In this document: piece after piece, positions 1-10,700 of the stretch
Layout of the letters: each line of letters starts with the position of its first letter
Numbering within the stretch: the first letter of the stretch is position 1
Assembly (NCBI GenBank): GCA_905160935.1
Contig: CAJHZI010000005.1
Span: forward strand, 93,501-157,500
Source of the DNA: Enchytraeus crypticus
Taxonomy: Eukaryota; Annelida; Clitellata; Enchytraeida; Enchytraeidae
Direction of reading: 5' to 3'
Length of the DNA: 64,000 nt
Translations under genes and position numbers: made by a program
Notes under the pieces: model-generated
The model's database searches: none
The model's input: only the letters and a program-made list of their open reading frames with translations
What the model was told of the DNA's origin: nothing

Positions 1-1280
1 GCTTCTGTCAATTGTCATCAATGACAACATTACTGGATGTCAATACATCACTATAAAGCTAATGTCAAGCCGGCGAGCAGAAAAATAGGTCCAACATAAA
101 TAATCCGAGTAATCTCAATATCCGGATAATCTAGAGAGATAAGGAATTATAAGTAATTAGTCGAAACTATCGCTCAAACAATTAAGTATTAAAATATATT
201 CATCTAGAATTTCTTAATTGGATAGATCTACAAATAATATTCATAAAATGCAGCCCAAATTATTCAATTTAATTATTTTAAAATTTTTATCGACATTCAA
301 CTTATCATTACGAACTCAATTATGAATGATATATTTTACGACAATTATAAATAAGCAACGCTCTTACCCAATCCAATGCTAGCCAGGAGAATGATCCCTG
401 ATGTTATATTATAAAAATTTGCTCCGGCAGATGAAAACATTTCTACAAAATAATCCTTTACGACGAAAGTTTCAATCAAATACACAGGCGCATTATCTAT
501 CTATTTACATAAATAAAATGAAACAAGTTACACCTGAACTCGTTAAACAGGTAAAGCAGGTGAATAATAAACAAACCTCAGTAGCGTTACCATTCAAAAA
601 TATACATCAGGCATTCTTTAAAAAAATAGCATACAGATATTGAAAAACTACTAAATAAATAACAAATAAATAACATCAATTAGAGTGGTGCAGTCATCAA
701 TGACAACATCGAGCCCTATTGAAACAAAATCAAGCCGGAGAGCAGAAAGAAGGTCCAAACGGTGCAAATACCAAAATCCAAAAAATCAGTCCAAAGTACC
801 GTTATTAAGTACTGTTCGAAATAACAATTTTGCTTCACTCGAAGTTTCTCGAAACTACTATATCGTAAATGCATAGACCAACGATAAAGGATATAAATAA
901 CAGTGCAAACCGATAATTAGAGGGGAAATAATAGTAGTGGATTTCTGTCTCTCAAAAATATACGACTCATACTAATTATTAAAATGTTTATATTAGTTTC
1001 ACAGGATAGCAAGAACGCGAAACTGTCAGAATTTTAGATACGCACGAACATTTACTAACTGCTACGCATCACCAAGTTTAAGACTATTTAAAAAGTAATC
1101 ACTTTCTACTCATTGCTGCGGTCAAAGTTATTGACCGGTCTAGAAAAATTGCTTGGAAATATACTGCAAGGAGCCAAAATTTAATACGGTAGGTGTCTCT
1201 CTCACTGAACAATTCTACTATGGATAAGTATATCTCCTTTTTCGATTGATATCTTTGAATGTCCATTGATTAGAGGCGAT
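1..1280. other. AT-rich intergenic DNA with a dispersed low-copy repeat
   Basis: No convincing gene. A segment near 20-105 recurs at about 690-800 (same strand) and, inverted, at about 1765-1860. Shared pieces include the CAAGCCGG..GAGCAGAAA core followed by GGTCCAA. The short open frames here (401-643, 685-876) have low-complexity composition and no recognisable domain. The three related copies suggest old non-autonomous repeat remnants. Confidence 0.45.
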
Positions 1281-1291
1281 CAGCATTTCAA

Positions 1292-1427
1292 AGAGTCATA
1301 GCCGTAGGCTGTAGCCTGTAGGTCACCGCACCTCACACCCAGTCCGTGGATGCTGTCCGTCGATACGGGCGTGGGTGTCACGTTATGTGAGTTGGGGCGG
1401 TGCGGGGTGACCTGGGACTTTGACTCT
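1292..1427. repeat. GC-rich nested foldback
   Basis: This is a GC-rich island in AT-rich DNA that can fold on itself. AGAGTCA (from 1292) pairs with TGACTCT (1421-1427). AGGTCACC (1320-1327) pairs with GGTGACCT (1406-1413), and GCACC (1328-1332) with GGTGC (1399-1403). Inner ACACCC and GGGTGT can also pair. It could be a small MITE or a structured RNA; the sequence alone does not decide. Confidence 0.5.
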
Positions 1428-1665
1428 AATTGGGGGGATTTGATTAATCGTTAGGAGAATATCAAAAATCGTATCTCGATTTGTTGTAAATAAATGGGAG
1501 CCTACTCTGAATTTAACAAATCTTTCCTTTAGCGCTGAATTTCAAAACAAAAATGTGACTAAAAAACTTTTCTGCATGGCGAAAACCAAGCTGTTTCAAA
1601 GTCTAATTGCTGAAAGCCTGAAAGTTTGATTGAAATAATATGATTGTGCCTTTAAGTGTTTTAAC

Positions 1666-1740
1666 ACGTAATTGTCACAATCTTGAAACGCTAAACCCAT
1701 AAAGCATGGGTTTAGCGTTTCAAGATTGTGATAATTACGT
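1666..1740. repeat. Near-perfect 35-bp hairpin, 5-nt loop
   Basis: The left arm 1666-1700 is the reverse complement of the right arm 1706-1740 with a single mismatch (a G/A difference that would be G:U in RNA). They are separated by AAAGC. Nothing coding overlaps it. It is most likely a snap-back inverted duplication. The size resembles a small-RNA precursor hairpin, but the near-perfect pairing is more like a recent DNA foldback. Confidence 0.85.
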
Positions 1741-1889
1741 TACATTAGATCTTTATTCTAGCATTTGTTGCATTTTTCTAGATTTTTGAATTTGCACCGT
1801 TTTTGGACCTTTTTGCTCGGCGGCTTGATTTTGTCTCAATAGCACTCTAATTTTTGTCATGTTATGTTAGTTAGGCTATGTTGCACAAG

Positions 1890-2114
1890 ATCTTTATCAG
1901 TGGAGTCAGAGGGTTCGAGTCTGAGGCTGCGCTGATCTGAGAGTAAAATCTCGGACATTCACAGGACTGACCACACGGAAAATGGTCTAAAATTAAAACT
2001 CTAAATTGCCTAACGGTTTAAACATGTTGTATTAAAAGTGATAGATATCAATATAGTTGATCATTTCACTATAATGCGTGTTTACTTGTTACTCTAGTGT
2101 CCACAGAATTGTTA
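1890..2114 (+). mobile_element. SINE-like repeat, family 2 (copy 1)
   Basis: From about 1915 this matches 46630-46812 closely: GCTGCGCTGATCTGAGAGTA, then AATCTCGGACATTCAC, then a TAACGGTTTAAACAT block and a GTGATAGATATC tail. GGGTTCGAGTC near 1911 is a B-box-like sequence (pol III internal promoter), more intact in the other copy. It ends just before the hAT element's target duplication. Confidence 0.6.
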
Positions 2115-2122
2115 GTTATGTG

Positions 2123-3069
2123 CAGTGGCGGATCCAGGGTGGGCCAGGGCCCCCCTTAGGTCCGCCGATAAAAAATTTAAAACTATATTTTCATTGTTTC
2201 TAAGGCAATTTCTATATGTAAATATGTTAATAATGGCAGTGGTTAGTGGGGGCCGGGGTGGAGGGTATGACAGGGTATAGTTGCATTGTTTCTAAAGCAA
2301 TTTCGATGTGTAAATATGTTAGTACTGGCAGTGGTTAGGGGGGGGGGCCCGGGGTGGAAGGTATGACAGGGTATAGTTTCATTGTTTCTAAAGAAATTTC
2401 AATGTGTAAATATGTTAGTAATGGCAGTGGTTAGGGGGGAATCGGGGTGGAGGGTATGACAGGGTATAGTTTCATTGTTTCTAAGGCAATTTCGATGTGT
2501 AAATATGTTAGAGGGGCCGGGGGGGGGGGTACGACAGGGAACTCATTTCCAATAGCTCAATTTTTTCTAGGATATACTAGGAGCCCTGTATAATGGAAGG
2601 GGGTTCAAAAAATGTTCACCGTTTCACTAGCTCTCAATTTTCACTTGAACCTATGCATTGGAGGAAAAAAGGGTGTAAGAAATGTGAACTCTATCCTGTA
2701 GCAGTGGTGCAAACAGCCTTGGACGGGAGGGGTTAAACCCCCCCCCACCACCACCAAAATTAGGTCACTTGCAATTCGTCGAGATCTTCAGAGTTTCTTG
2801 AGAGGTGACAAAATTAACCTACTTTTTCCAAAACAAATGTAGGACTTTAGGTATTCCCTTGACTTTAGTATGGGTATAAGCGGGGGTGGGGGGGGTAAGT
2901 TACGGGATACACTCACACTATGAGCCGAATTCAGTAGTGAACAAATTTTGAGGCCCCCCAACAGAAATTTGTCTGGTTACATCACATGTCCCGAAAAAGG
3001 CGTAAGTAAAAAATGACTCTAAACAATTTTTTCGGGCCCCCCCTTAAAAAATTCCTGGATCCGCCCCTG
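2123..3069. mobile_element. hAT-type MITE with 8-bp target-site duplication
   Basis: The left end CAGTGGCGGATCCAGG and the right end CCTGGATCCGCCCCTG are inverted repeats of the type common in animal hAT elements. The element is flanked on both sides by GTTATGTG (2115-2122 and 3070-3077), which fits the 8-bp duplications typical of hAT. There is no transposase frame, so it is non-autonomous. Inside are four ~115-bp tandem units (about 2170-2520). Confidence 0.9.
2170..2520. repeat. Four ~115-bp tandem units inside the hAT MITE
   Basis: Each unit carries TTTCATTGTTTCTAA, then CAATTTC, then TGTAAATATGTTA, then a G-rich block ending TATGACAGGGTATAG. The last unit lacks the GGCAGTGGTTA portion. 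Internal tandem repeats are common in MITEs. Confidence 0.8.
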
Positions 3070-3170
3070 GTTATGTGGCATGATTTGTTAGTGGGAATGT
3101 TTGACGTCACGGCTATAGGAGTTTAAAGCTCTCTAAAGCCCATAGATTAGAACTTGCAGTTAATAGTTTC

Positions 3171-3558
3171 CAGGGGCGGATCCAGGAATTTTTTAAGGGG
3201 GGCCCGAAAATTTTTTTGGGACAGTGTACACATTTTTGCTGATGCCCCGCCTTCTTCGGGACGTGACGCAACCAGAAAAAATGCTGTGTGGGGGGGGCTC
3301 AAAATTTTTTAGCATACTGCGCTCGGCTCATAGAGTGAGTATATCCCTGTATCTTACCCCCCCTCATACCTGTACTAAAGTGAGAGGAAAACCTAAAATC
3401 CTACATTTGTTTAGGAACAAAGTAGGTTAATTTTTTTCATCTCTGAGGCTCTGAAGAAACTCAGCGGATCTGGACCAATTGCAAAAGTGACCTAATTTTG
3501 GTGGAAGATGGGGAGGGGCTTAAGCCCCTCCCCATCTTCCACCAAAATTAGGTCACTT
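3171..3558. mobile_element. Second hAT MITE fragment, inverted relative to the first
   Basis: It begins with the terminal sequence CAGGGGCGGATCCAGG and reads as the diverged reverse complement of roughly 2700-3069. Landmarks such as TCGGCTCATAG, CCTACATTTGTTT and AAGTGACCTAATTTTGG are kept in order. It stops at the G-run/C-run junction near 3521, where the sequence folds back on itself. The other terminus and its target duplication are missing. Confidence 0.8.
3485..3558. repeat. 74-bp perfect palindrome with no spacer
   Basis: Bases 3485-3521 are exactly the reverse complement of 3522-3558, centred on CTTAAG. The left arm is hAT MITE sequence. The related element at 2700-2760 has a shorter natural G-run/C-run palindrome at the same point, so this copy looks like a fold-back at that centre. 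The right arm ends at the 3' end of the Jockey LINE coding region. Confidence 0.95.
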
Positions 3559-3559
3559 G

Positions 3560-6027
3560 CACACGATGTCGTTGATTAAGTAGTCTAAGAGCTTGAGGAT
3601 TGATGTGACGACTGAGCCGATCTTGATGTCTTGATGCCGCCATTCTTATTTCTTCTGCTACCAGAGTTATTTTCAGATCACGATGAATATCAGCATTTCT
3701 GATGTACCACGGAGCATTTACAATGTTTCTTAAGACCTTACTCTGGAACGTTTGTATGATTTTGGTATTTGATGATTTCGTGCAGCCCCACATTTGACAT
3801 CCATAAAGCCAGACTGGCTTCAGAACCTGACAATAAATTATAAGTTTATTATTTACCGAAAGTTTAGAATTTCTCCCAATGAGCCAGTAATACTGCCTAT
3901 ATTTGAGGTTGAGCTCATTTCTTTTCTTCTTGACATGCACTTTCCATCTCAACTTACTATCTAAATTCATGCCAAGGTATTTAGCACTATTTTCGTAGGG
4001 AACAACAGTACCATTGATAGCTAGCCTTTGCGGATTCTTCATTCTTTTGTTCGTGAAGTTTACGTGAACAGACTTTTGTTCATTTAACTTTATCTTCCAA
4101 GATTTAGTCCACTCTAGAAATGTATTACATGCTGCTTGTGCTCTGGTCGTCGATGTGGCGAGATCCTTGCCAGTTGCGATTATTGCTGTATCATCTGCAA
4201 ATGTGGCCATAGTAACTCCTCTCATAACTGGAATATCGCAAGTGGAGAGCAGGTAAAGGATTGGTCCAATCACGCTTCCCTGTGGAACGCCTGCATGTAT
4301 TCCTTTGAGATCAGAATATTCATCGTCATATTTAACTCTATATGATCTATTCGAGATATAAGATGTTAATATCTCTGTATACTGTTGTGGCAACTGCTGG
4401 TTGAGTTTATATACCAGGCCTTCATGCCAAACTTTATCAAAAGCAGCAGCTACATCTAGGAATAATGCCGTACAGACTTCCTTTTTCTCTAATGCATTCT
4501 CGATAACGTCAGTTATTCGATGTACCTGTTCTATTGTAGAATGCTTTTGTCTAAATCCAAACTGAAAATCCGGGATTAACTTTCATTCTTTGATGATCGG
4601 TTTCATCCGTTTCAGAAGTAACTTTTCAAAAAGTTTTGATATAACAGGTAGAAGAGAGATAGGTCTGTATGATTTGACGTCGTTAGGAGGTTTACCTGGT
4701 TTTTGTATCATAATTACCTCAGCAACTTTCCAGCTGTCTGGTACGTATCTCAGTCGAAAAGCAGCATTAATTATGTACGTCAACATGACTAACCCTTTCC
4801 GTGGCAGTTCTCTCAAAATCAATCCAGTGATCAGATCGAATCCTGGAGCCTTTCTTGGACTTAAATTTGTTTTTATTTCTTGAGCCAATTCTTTAGGGGT
4901 AGTTAATGGGATAGCTTCAAGATTGCTATTAGGGATGAGATGTAGTGATATATTATTCTGTACTGGGTTTGGTTGAAAAATCTCATACAGGCTTTCAGCA
5001 AAGAGGTCGGCTTTTTGCTTATTGCTTCTGGCCCAGGGCTCTGTTCCATTTCTGACAGGAGGAATTGAGACTATGGGTCTTTTAATTCGCTTTGTAGCTT
5101 TCCATAGAGAATAATCGCCGTGTTGAGTTGTCGTTAGGTTACTTAGATAAGAATCCATTGACTCATCTTTTAGTTTCTGTATTTCTCTTTTCAGGTTTTG
5201 GGTTCTATTGTTTAGAATAGTTTTATCTCCTGGATCTCTAGTCTGCTGCCACCTTCGTCTTGCCTTCCTCTTCTCAGTCACAAGCCGTCTAATTTCAATT
5301 GGATAATTATTACCCGCAGTAGGAAAATGTCTTTCTCGAGTGTTCATGTAAGCTGCATTCTGTATTATTCTAACAAATTTATCCACTTCGTCTTCTAGCT
5401 GCTCTACAGTTTTCAGAGGAACTTTCAGGTTAATATTACTTTGCAGATCACATTTGAAACCCGTCCAATCGGTAGATTTATTTATCAATGTAGGTCGAGA
5501 TTCTTTTTTGAATGTATTCTCGCTTAGTGTGAGAAGTACTGCAGAGTGGTCAGAGTCAAGATCATAGTTATCATCAACATGGAGGAAGTTTGCTGCAACT
5601 TTCCTGGTTATGAAGAAATCTAGCATATCAGGGAGTTTATTGGTATCAGTTGGCCAGTATGTTGGCTTACCTGCAGACTGGAAATTGCAACCCAGTTCTT
5701 TTATGGCTTTTAGTAATTCATTGCCTTTAGTTGTAGTAATTCTAGAGCCCCAGTCTACATGCTTAGCGTTGAAATCACCTCCAAGAATAAATCTCTCGCC
5801 AAGTTGTTGTAAAAGTACTTTATATTCAGCTAATTTCAGATTATATCTCGGTGGGATATAGACAGCCCCTATAATTAGTGTTTGCTTCATTGATTTAATT
5901 GAAACTAGGGTAAGCTGCATTTCTGGCTTTTGTAAGTATCTTTCCTCATGATGACAGATTGAGTTTTTAACAATAATAGCACTGCCTCCTCTCGCCTGAT
6001 TGTCTGGGTGAATGGTGTGGTCCTCTT
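3560..6027 (-). mobile_element. Jockey-like LINE ORF2, 5'-truncated, one internal stop
   Basis: This encodes a non-LTR retrotransposon polyprotein. The frame is continuous from about 6026 down to 3548 apart from one TGA at 4583-4585. In order it shows: a partial apurinic-type endonuclease (RGGSAIIVKNS, GGDFNAKH, catalytic SDHSAV); a linker; then reverse transcriptase with SYRPISLLP, the GFRQKHST block, GVPQGSVIGP and the active-site motif FADD. The C-terminal thumb ends NPQALRLLNQ, typical of the Jockey clade. The first part of the endonuclease is missing (a TAA and foreign sequence at ~6027), as expected from 5' truncation. The 3' UTR and tail are also missing: the terminal stop codon comes from the abutting palindrome. 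The element is dead, but the single interruption suggests it is fairly young. Confidence 0.92.
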
Positions 6028-6034
6028 ATATATG

Positions 6035-6745
6035 CTGAAGAGAAAGAAAAAGACTAAACGGTGCCTATCCGGGAATAAAAGAAACAGGCAAGATGAAAAC
6101 TTCTAAGGTGGGAAGAGATGTATATTCAGCCTACAACAGAAAGTGGAAGTAGTAGAGCATGAGCGAAGATCAGGAGGCAGAGAGTTTCAAACAGTAGGAG
6201 CGGAGAAAGAAAATGAACGTCTACCTAACGAAGTGAGAATATTAGGAATTTTGAGCAGTTTGGTATCAAAAGAATGAAGCTTACGAGAAGGTTGATATTG
6301 GATTAGGAGATCAGAAAGGTAAGAAGGTTTATCAAAAAGGAGTGTTTTGAAAGTTAAAAGAGCAATTTTATACTTAATTCTTTGAACTACAGGAAGCCAA
6401 TGAAGGTTATTAAGCAGGGAACTAGAGGTGGCCTGAAGCCTCGAGGATCGACAGACTACACGTGCTAGAGTATTTTGAACACGTTGCAAACGCATGAGAG
6501 AAGAAGGTAAACCATATAGCACTGAATTGCAGTAGTCAAGTTTAGAATGAACTATTGAGTTGGCAAGAATTATGGATGAATTTTTATCAAGAGATGACCG
6601 TATCTGTCTGATTTGACGAATCTGGAAGAAAGATGAACGACAGACAGATGAGATATGAGATAAGATAGAGAATAGTAAGATAGAGAATAACATTATATTT
6701 GTACATGTAAGTCTGCTAAAGCTTATTAAGCAAGTATCCAACTAT
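6035..6745 (-). mobile_element. CR1/L2-type LINE fragment (RT C-terminus and 3' UTR part)
   Basis: The frame 6187-6741 encodes the conserved end of CR1/L2-group reverse transcriptases: [40 protein letters not shown], then a terminal SFSAPT block. The sequence to ~6035 matches 38885-39100 and, inverted, 49480-49580, so it is a multicopy 3' region. The Jockey element begins where this one stops, so the two are nested or juxtaposed. Confidence 0.85.
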
Positions 6746-6844
6746 TACTAATGCCAAAATTTGGTTTATGTGAAAATTTGAAAGGAACTCCATCACTTTT
6801 ATCACACTTTAAACCAATAATGCATTTAATTATAACAAGTATAC

Positions 6845-7490
6845 TCATATATCAATATTGTGCAAACTTTTTATATTTATCAAGCAAATTCTTGAATTGA
6901 TTTATAGATTCTGGCACGAAATCTCGAGTGGGAGCCGATTTCAAATATTAATATCTCTTACTAAATGTTTTTTAAATAATATTAAGTCTATAGTCCCATT
7001 GAAGTTAGTTTTTAGATTTAATATGTTTATGCCAATGACCTCTAATTCTACATCTCTTTATTAAATTAAACCAAATATTACAAACTCTACTAAATCCGTT
7101 TAGAATTGTAATTAAGTACTTCTAAAAGATCTCTCGGATCTCTTAGATATTTAGAGATATTAAACCAATATATTTTAGATAGTTTTCGTAACTGAATTCT
7201 TGCACTTATCTATCCTGTCTTGTTTCTCTGCGCAAGACATGATCTTCTTTAATTTATCTGTATATATCTTTTTTGATAAGGACATGTACCACAATACCAA
7301 GCTTGAACACAATATTCAAGCTTAGGCCTAACCAACGCCTTATATAATTTTACCATCACCGGTATATCTTTTCTTTTTTAGTCATTGTTCTTCTAATCAA
7401 ACTTAAAGCAACATTTGCACCATTAGCTACTTTATTAAGCTATTCTATAAACTTTTGTGAATTATCTACTAATGCACCTCATTATTTTTC
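6845..7490 (-). mobile_element. Second LINE fragment (RT C-terminal region), decayed
   Basis: Read on the minus strand with frameshifts. It shows LIRRTM, then KLYKALVRPKLEYCVQAW (the conserved region after the RT fingers/palm in many animal LINEs). Further on is a degraded VPESINQFKNLLDKY-like end. This differs from the KLDYCNSVLYG family next door, so it is a different LINE lineage. Confidence 0.7.
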
Positions 7491-7724
7491 ACTATTGGTG
7501 GACTTAAATATTATATATAATTATATAGTTTAGAACATAATTTAATAAGACTCGAACATTTTCTCAATAATACTTGTTAGACTGATAGGTCCATAAAGTA
7601 ATTTTGTGCTTTGTTCTTTAGGTTATTATTTATAATGGCTAAATAATGTGTTTCATTTTTTAGAAATCAGTTTTCTTGAATATACCTGAATACTAGGATA
7701 TCTAGCAGATAAAGCAGCTTTATC

Positions 7725-10700
7725 ATGACTGCTTCCTCACAACTCTTCAGTTGTCACCAGCATCATCCTATTGTATCCTGGCTCTGTAATCTAAACAAGG
7801 ATTGCATTGACCCTCTTCATTTGAGGCAGTTCATTAATCAATACATGAATGATGCAACTTGTAGTAAAGCCATACCAGACACGCTAACAGACTTCATGCA
7901 AGAATATGTATTCTATAAAATGGATCTAATCAAATCTGAAAGCAGTGCGAAATCATTCAGAGATACTGATTCTAAAAGCTACCAAAAGCTGACTCTAGAA
8001 GATGGATTTGCAATGATGGCTTTCAAAAAGTGTGTTCTGGATAAACCCTTGTTCCTGAAAGACTTTATCAGAGTCATGCAGGAGTATAACTACCTAGGAA
8101 ATAGCTCAGAAGATGCAAGAAAGAGAATGGACACTTATGCCTTGCTATTCTTTCGAGAAGACATGCATGAATTTTGTCAGTCTAGCACTGTACGTCACAA
8201 TTGGCGTAAGCAAGCGCCTCAAGAATTGCAGTTTGTGGAGAAATTAGTTCTGGAGTATTTAGTAGCTGTTCATCAGAGGAATTTATGCATCAAGAATAGA
8301 AATAAGATGAAGATCAATAAAACACTACCAAAGTGTCTTCGCAGAAGTGCTCAAATGTTGCATTTGACCGGCACTATCTGGAGAATGACCTTTGGTCTTC
8401 TTTCAAGGGAAGAACTATGTTCGACCAAGGCCCAACTTGCGTTGAAGGTAAAAATAGATCTATGTCATATTTTGGCATGTTAGACTAAAAAATTATTGGT
8501 ACTTGGTAGATTTTCTAAAATTAGTTACTTATTTTAAATATATTTTTTGGCACGTTTGACTAAAATATTATTGCTACTTGGTAGATTTTTACAAAATTAG
8601 TTGCTTATTTTTTTATAATATTAATTTTCCTGATTAAATTTACAAAGTCTTAGAGTTTTAATATTTAATAAAGATTAAATAAAATTAATTATGCTGTACA
8701 TGTAGTCTCGTGACTGCGTATGTTATAGAAGGCAACTAAAGCACAAAGATGCAAGCCATCGTGAGAAAGGGCCTTCGGTTTGTGAGCGCCTGGGCTCCTG
8801 AGATTGCTACTAAATTTTCTAAAAGTAATGGAAGATATTCTGATATGGTATGAGACTTAGTGGAGTGGGGAAGGTCCATTCGTATACAGACTCTAGTTAA
8901 ACTGGGATTTAAGGGATGATGATGATGATGATGAAATGTGGTATTACGTAAGTATATAAATTAAGTCAATAAAATAGTATTAAATACTAGAGCAAATTGT
9001 AGTCAAGTAGTAAAAAGGCACAATGAACTTCAGAGACACCTTTCATATATTTATGTTTCTGTATTATTCATTTCTATATGCGTCATATCTCGTGAATAAA
9101 TACAGGAATCAATTATTGTTAATTTAAGCAAGGTTCTAACATCAAAAATCTTTTTTCTGTTCTTTACTTATTCTAAGCATTTATCTGTTTTTTTATATAT
9201 ACCATTAGCCCTTATGACATACAGTTTAGTGTCTTCAGTATTAATTCATTGTTTTTAAAAATTATTTTCAATAAATTGATCTTTATATTTATTTTATATA
9301 TATTGTTTTGTTTATTTGCGATTATACTCTTAAAAACTGTATGATTATGAAGCACCTCACACTTTAAGAGAACTTTATCCTTTTTACTAACGACTACTTA
9401 TGAAGAGTGTTTATTCCTCAGCAGTAACTTAAAGCACACATGTATTGAGTAATTAGAAAAATTTATTCATTATTTCTGCATTTCTTATTTTATTATTATA
9501 TACATTATTAGTTTTTATTGTCTATTCTATAATTATATTATTTAATATTACTATATTATATGATATTTATTACTTAAAATTGTATCTATGAAGGTCTAAC
9601 TTCATAATATGGTATTAGTGGAGGTATATTGATTCACTTTGTTGATCTTAAGGTGTTTAATTTCTGTTGAAGTTTATAAAAATGCTCAGTTAGTTAATTA
9701 ATGAGATAATCAATTTGTCAATAATTGATCAAGATAACTTTTGACTGACCTCCATGAAGTTCATAGCTACACTTCAATTCTTCTTTAACTTAAGCCTCAG
9801 GCGATGCTTATATGAAATCCAGTGTTAAACCTTAGTTCATAAATACTATTAAAACTCGCTCTGCTTTTATTTACAGAGATTATTCGCATCATTTCTGGCT
9901 GAAGCAAAGTCTTCAATGCCCGCAACATCTGTGGACTTGGCAAGACTGGGAGTTGAGATTGTCTACGAGACTCGTAATATCGGTGGACTGGCAGATCTGT
10001 TCTCAGATTTTACTCTCAACAATTCACTCGTCTATAAGACAAGCACTTCTTGTGTTGAGGAGAGATCACCAGCAGTGCTACCCAAGGAGGCTGTTTTGTA
10101 TGCAGTGTCAGCTGTAGGTTTTCTCATCGGCAGCGCTGCAGATCTGTACAGCTTTCAGATGCCGAGATGTGGCTTGGACGCTGCTGGCCTTAAGCTGCTT
10201 TCCAATCCTGTTCACAATATCTCTGATAATTACATACAGGTTACTAAAATGTGTAGTTTTTGGTTTATTTGACAATATTTGAGTGATAATGTAATAAAAA
10301 GTAACTATCTTTCTAAATTAATCACTGAATTCGAATCTACTAATTTATTCGATTATGTAGGCCTCCGGAGCTCTTTTTAACATACTTTCTAGAAGTAAAG
10401 GGAAAAGAAGCCTTGTTTGCCAACAGCCTCAATAAGAAGTTATTCTGATTATGTGGGTATATTAACATGTTAACTTTTAGTTTCTTAATCTTTCTAAGTT
10501 TCTATATAGAAAGATTAAGTAATTCAGGAATAACCTACTGATTTATCTCTTGTTAGGACCATGATTTTACCATTGAGTCTGCCAAATAATTTCAATAGCA
10601 AGTATACCATGATAATTGATTGATTGTGTGATTATTTAGATGCTGAATCTAAGCGGAAATCCTATCGGAGATGATGGAATGAGTAGATTGCAGAGGTTTC

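Noticed and set aside
3224..3430. 68-residue plus-strand frame
   Set aside because: Lies inside the hAT MITE fragment, which is non-coding in its sister copy.
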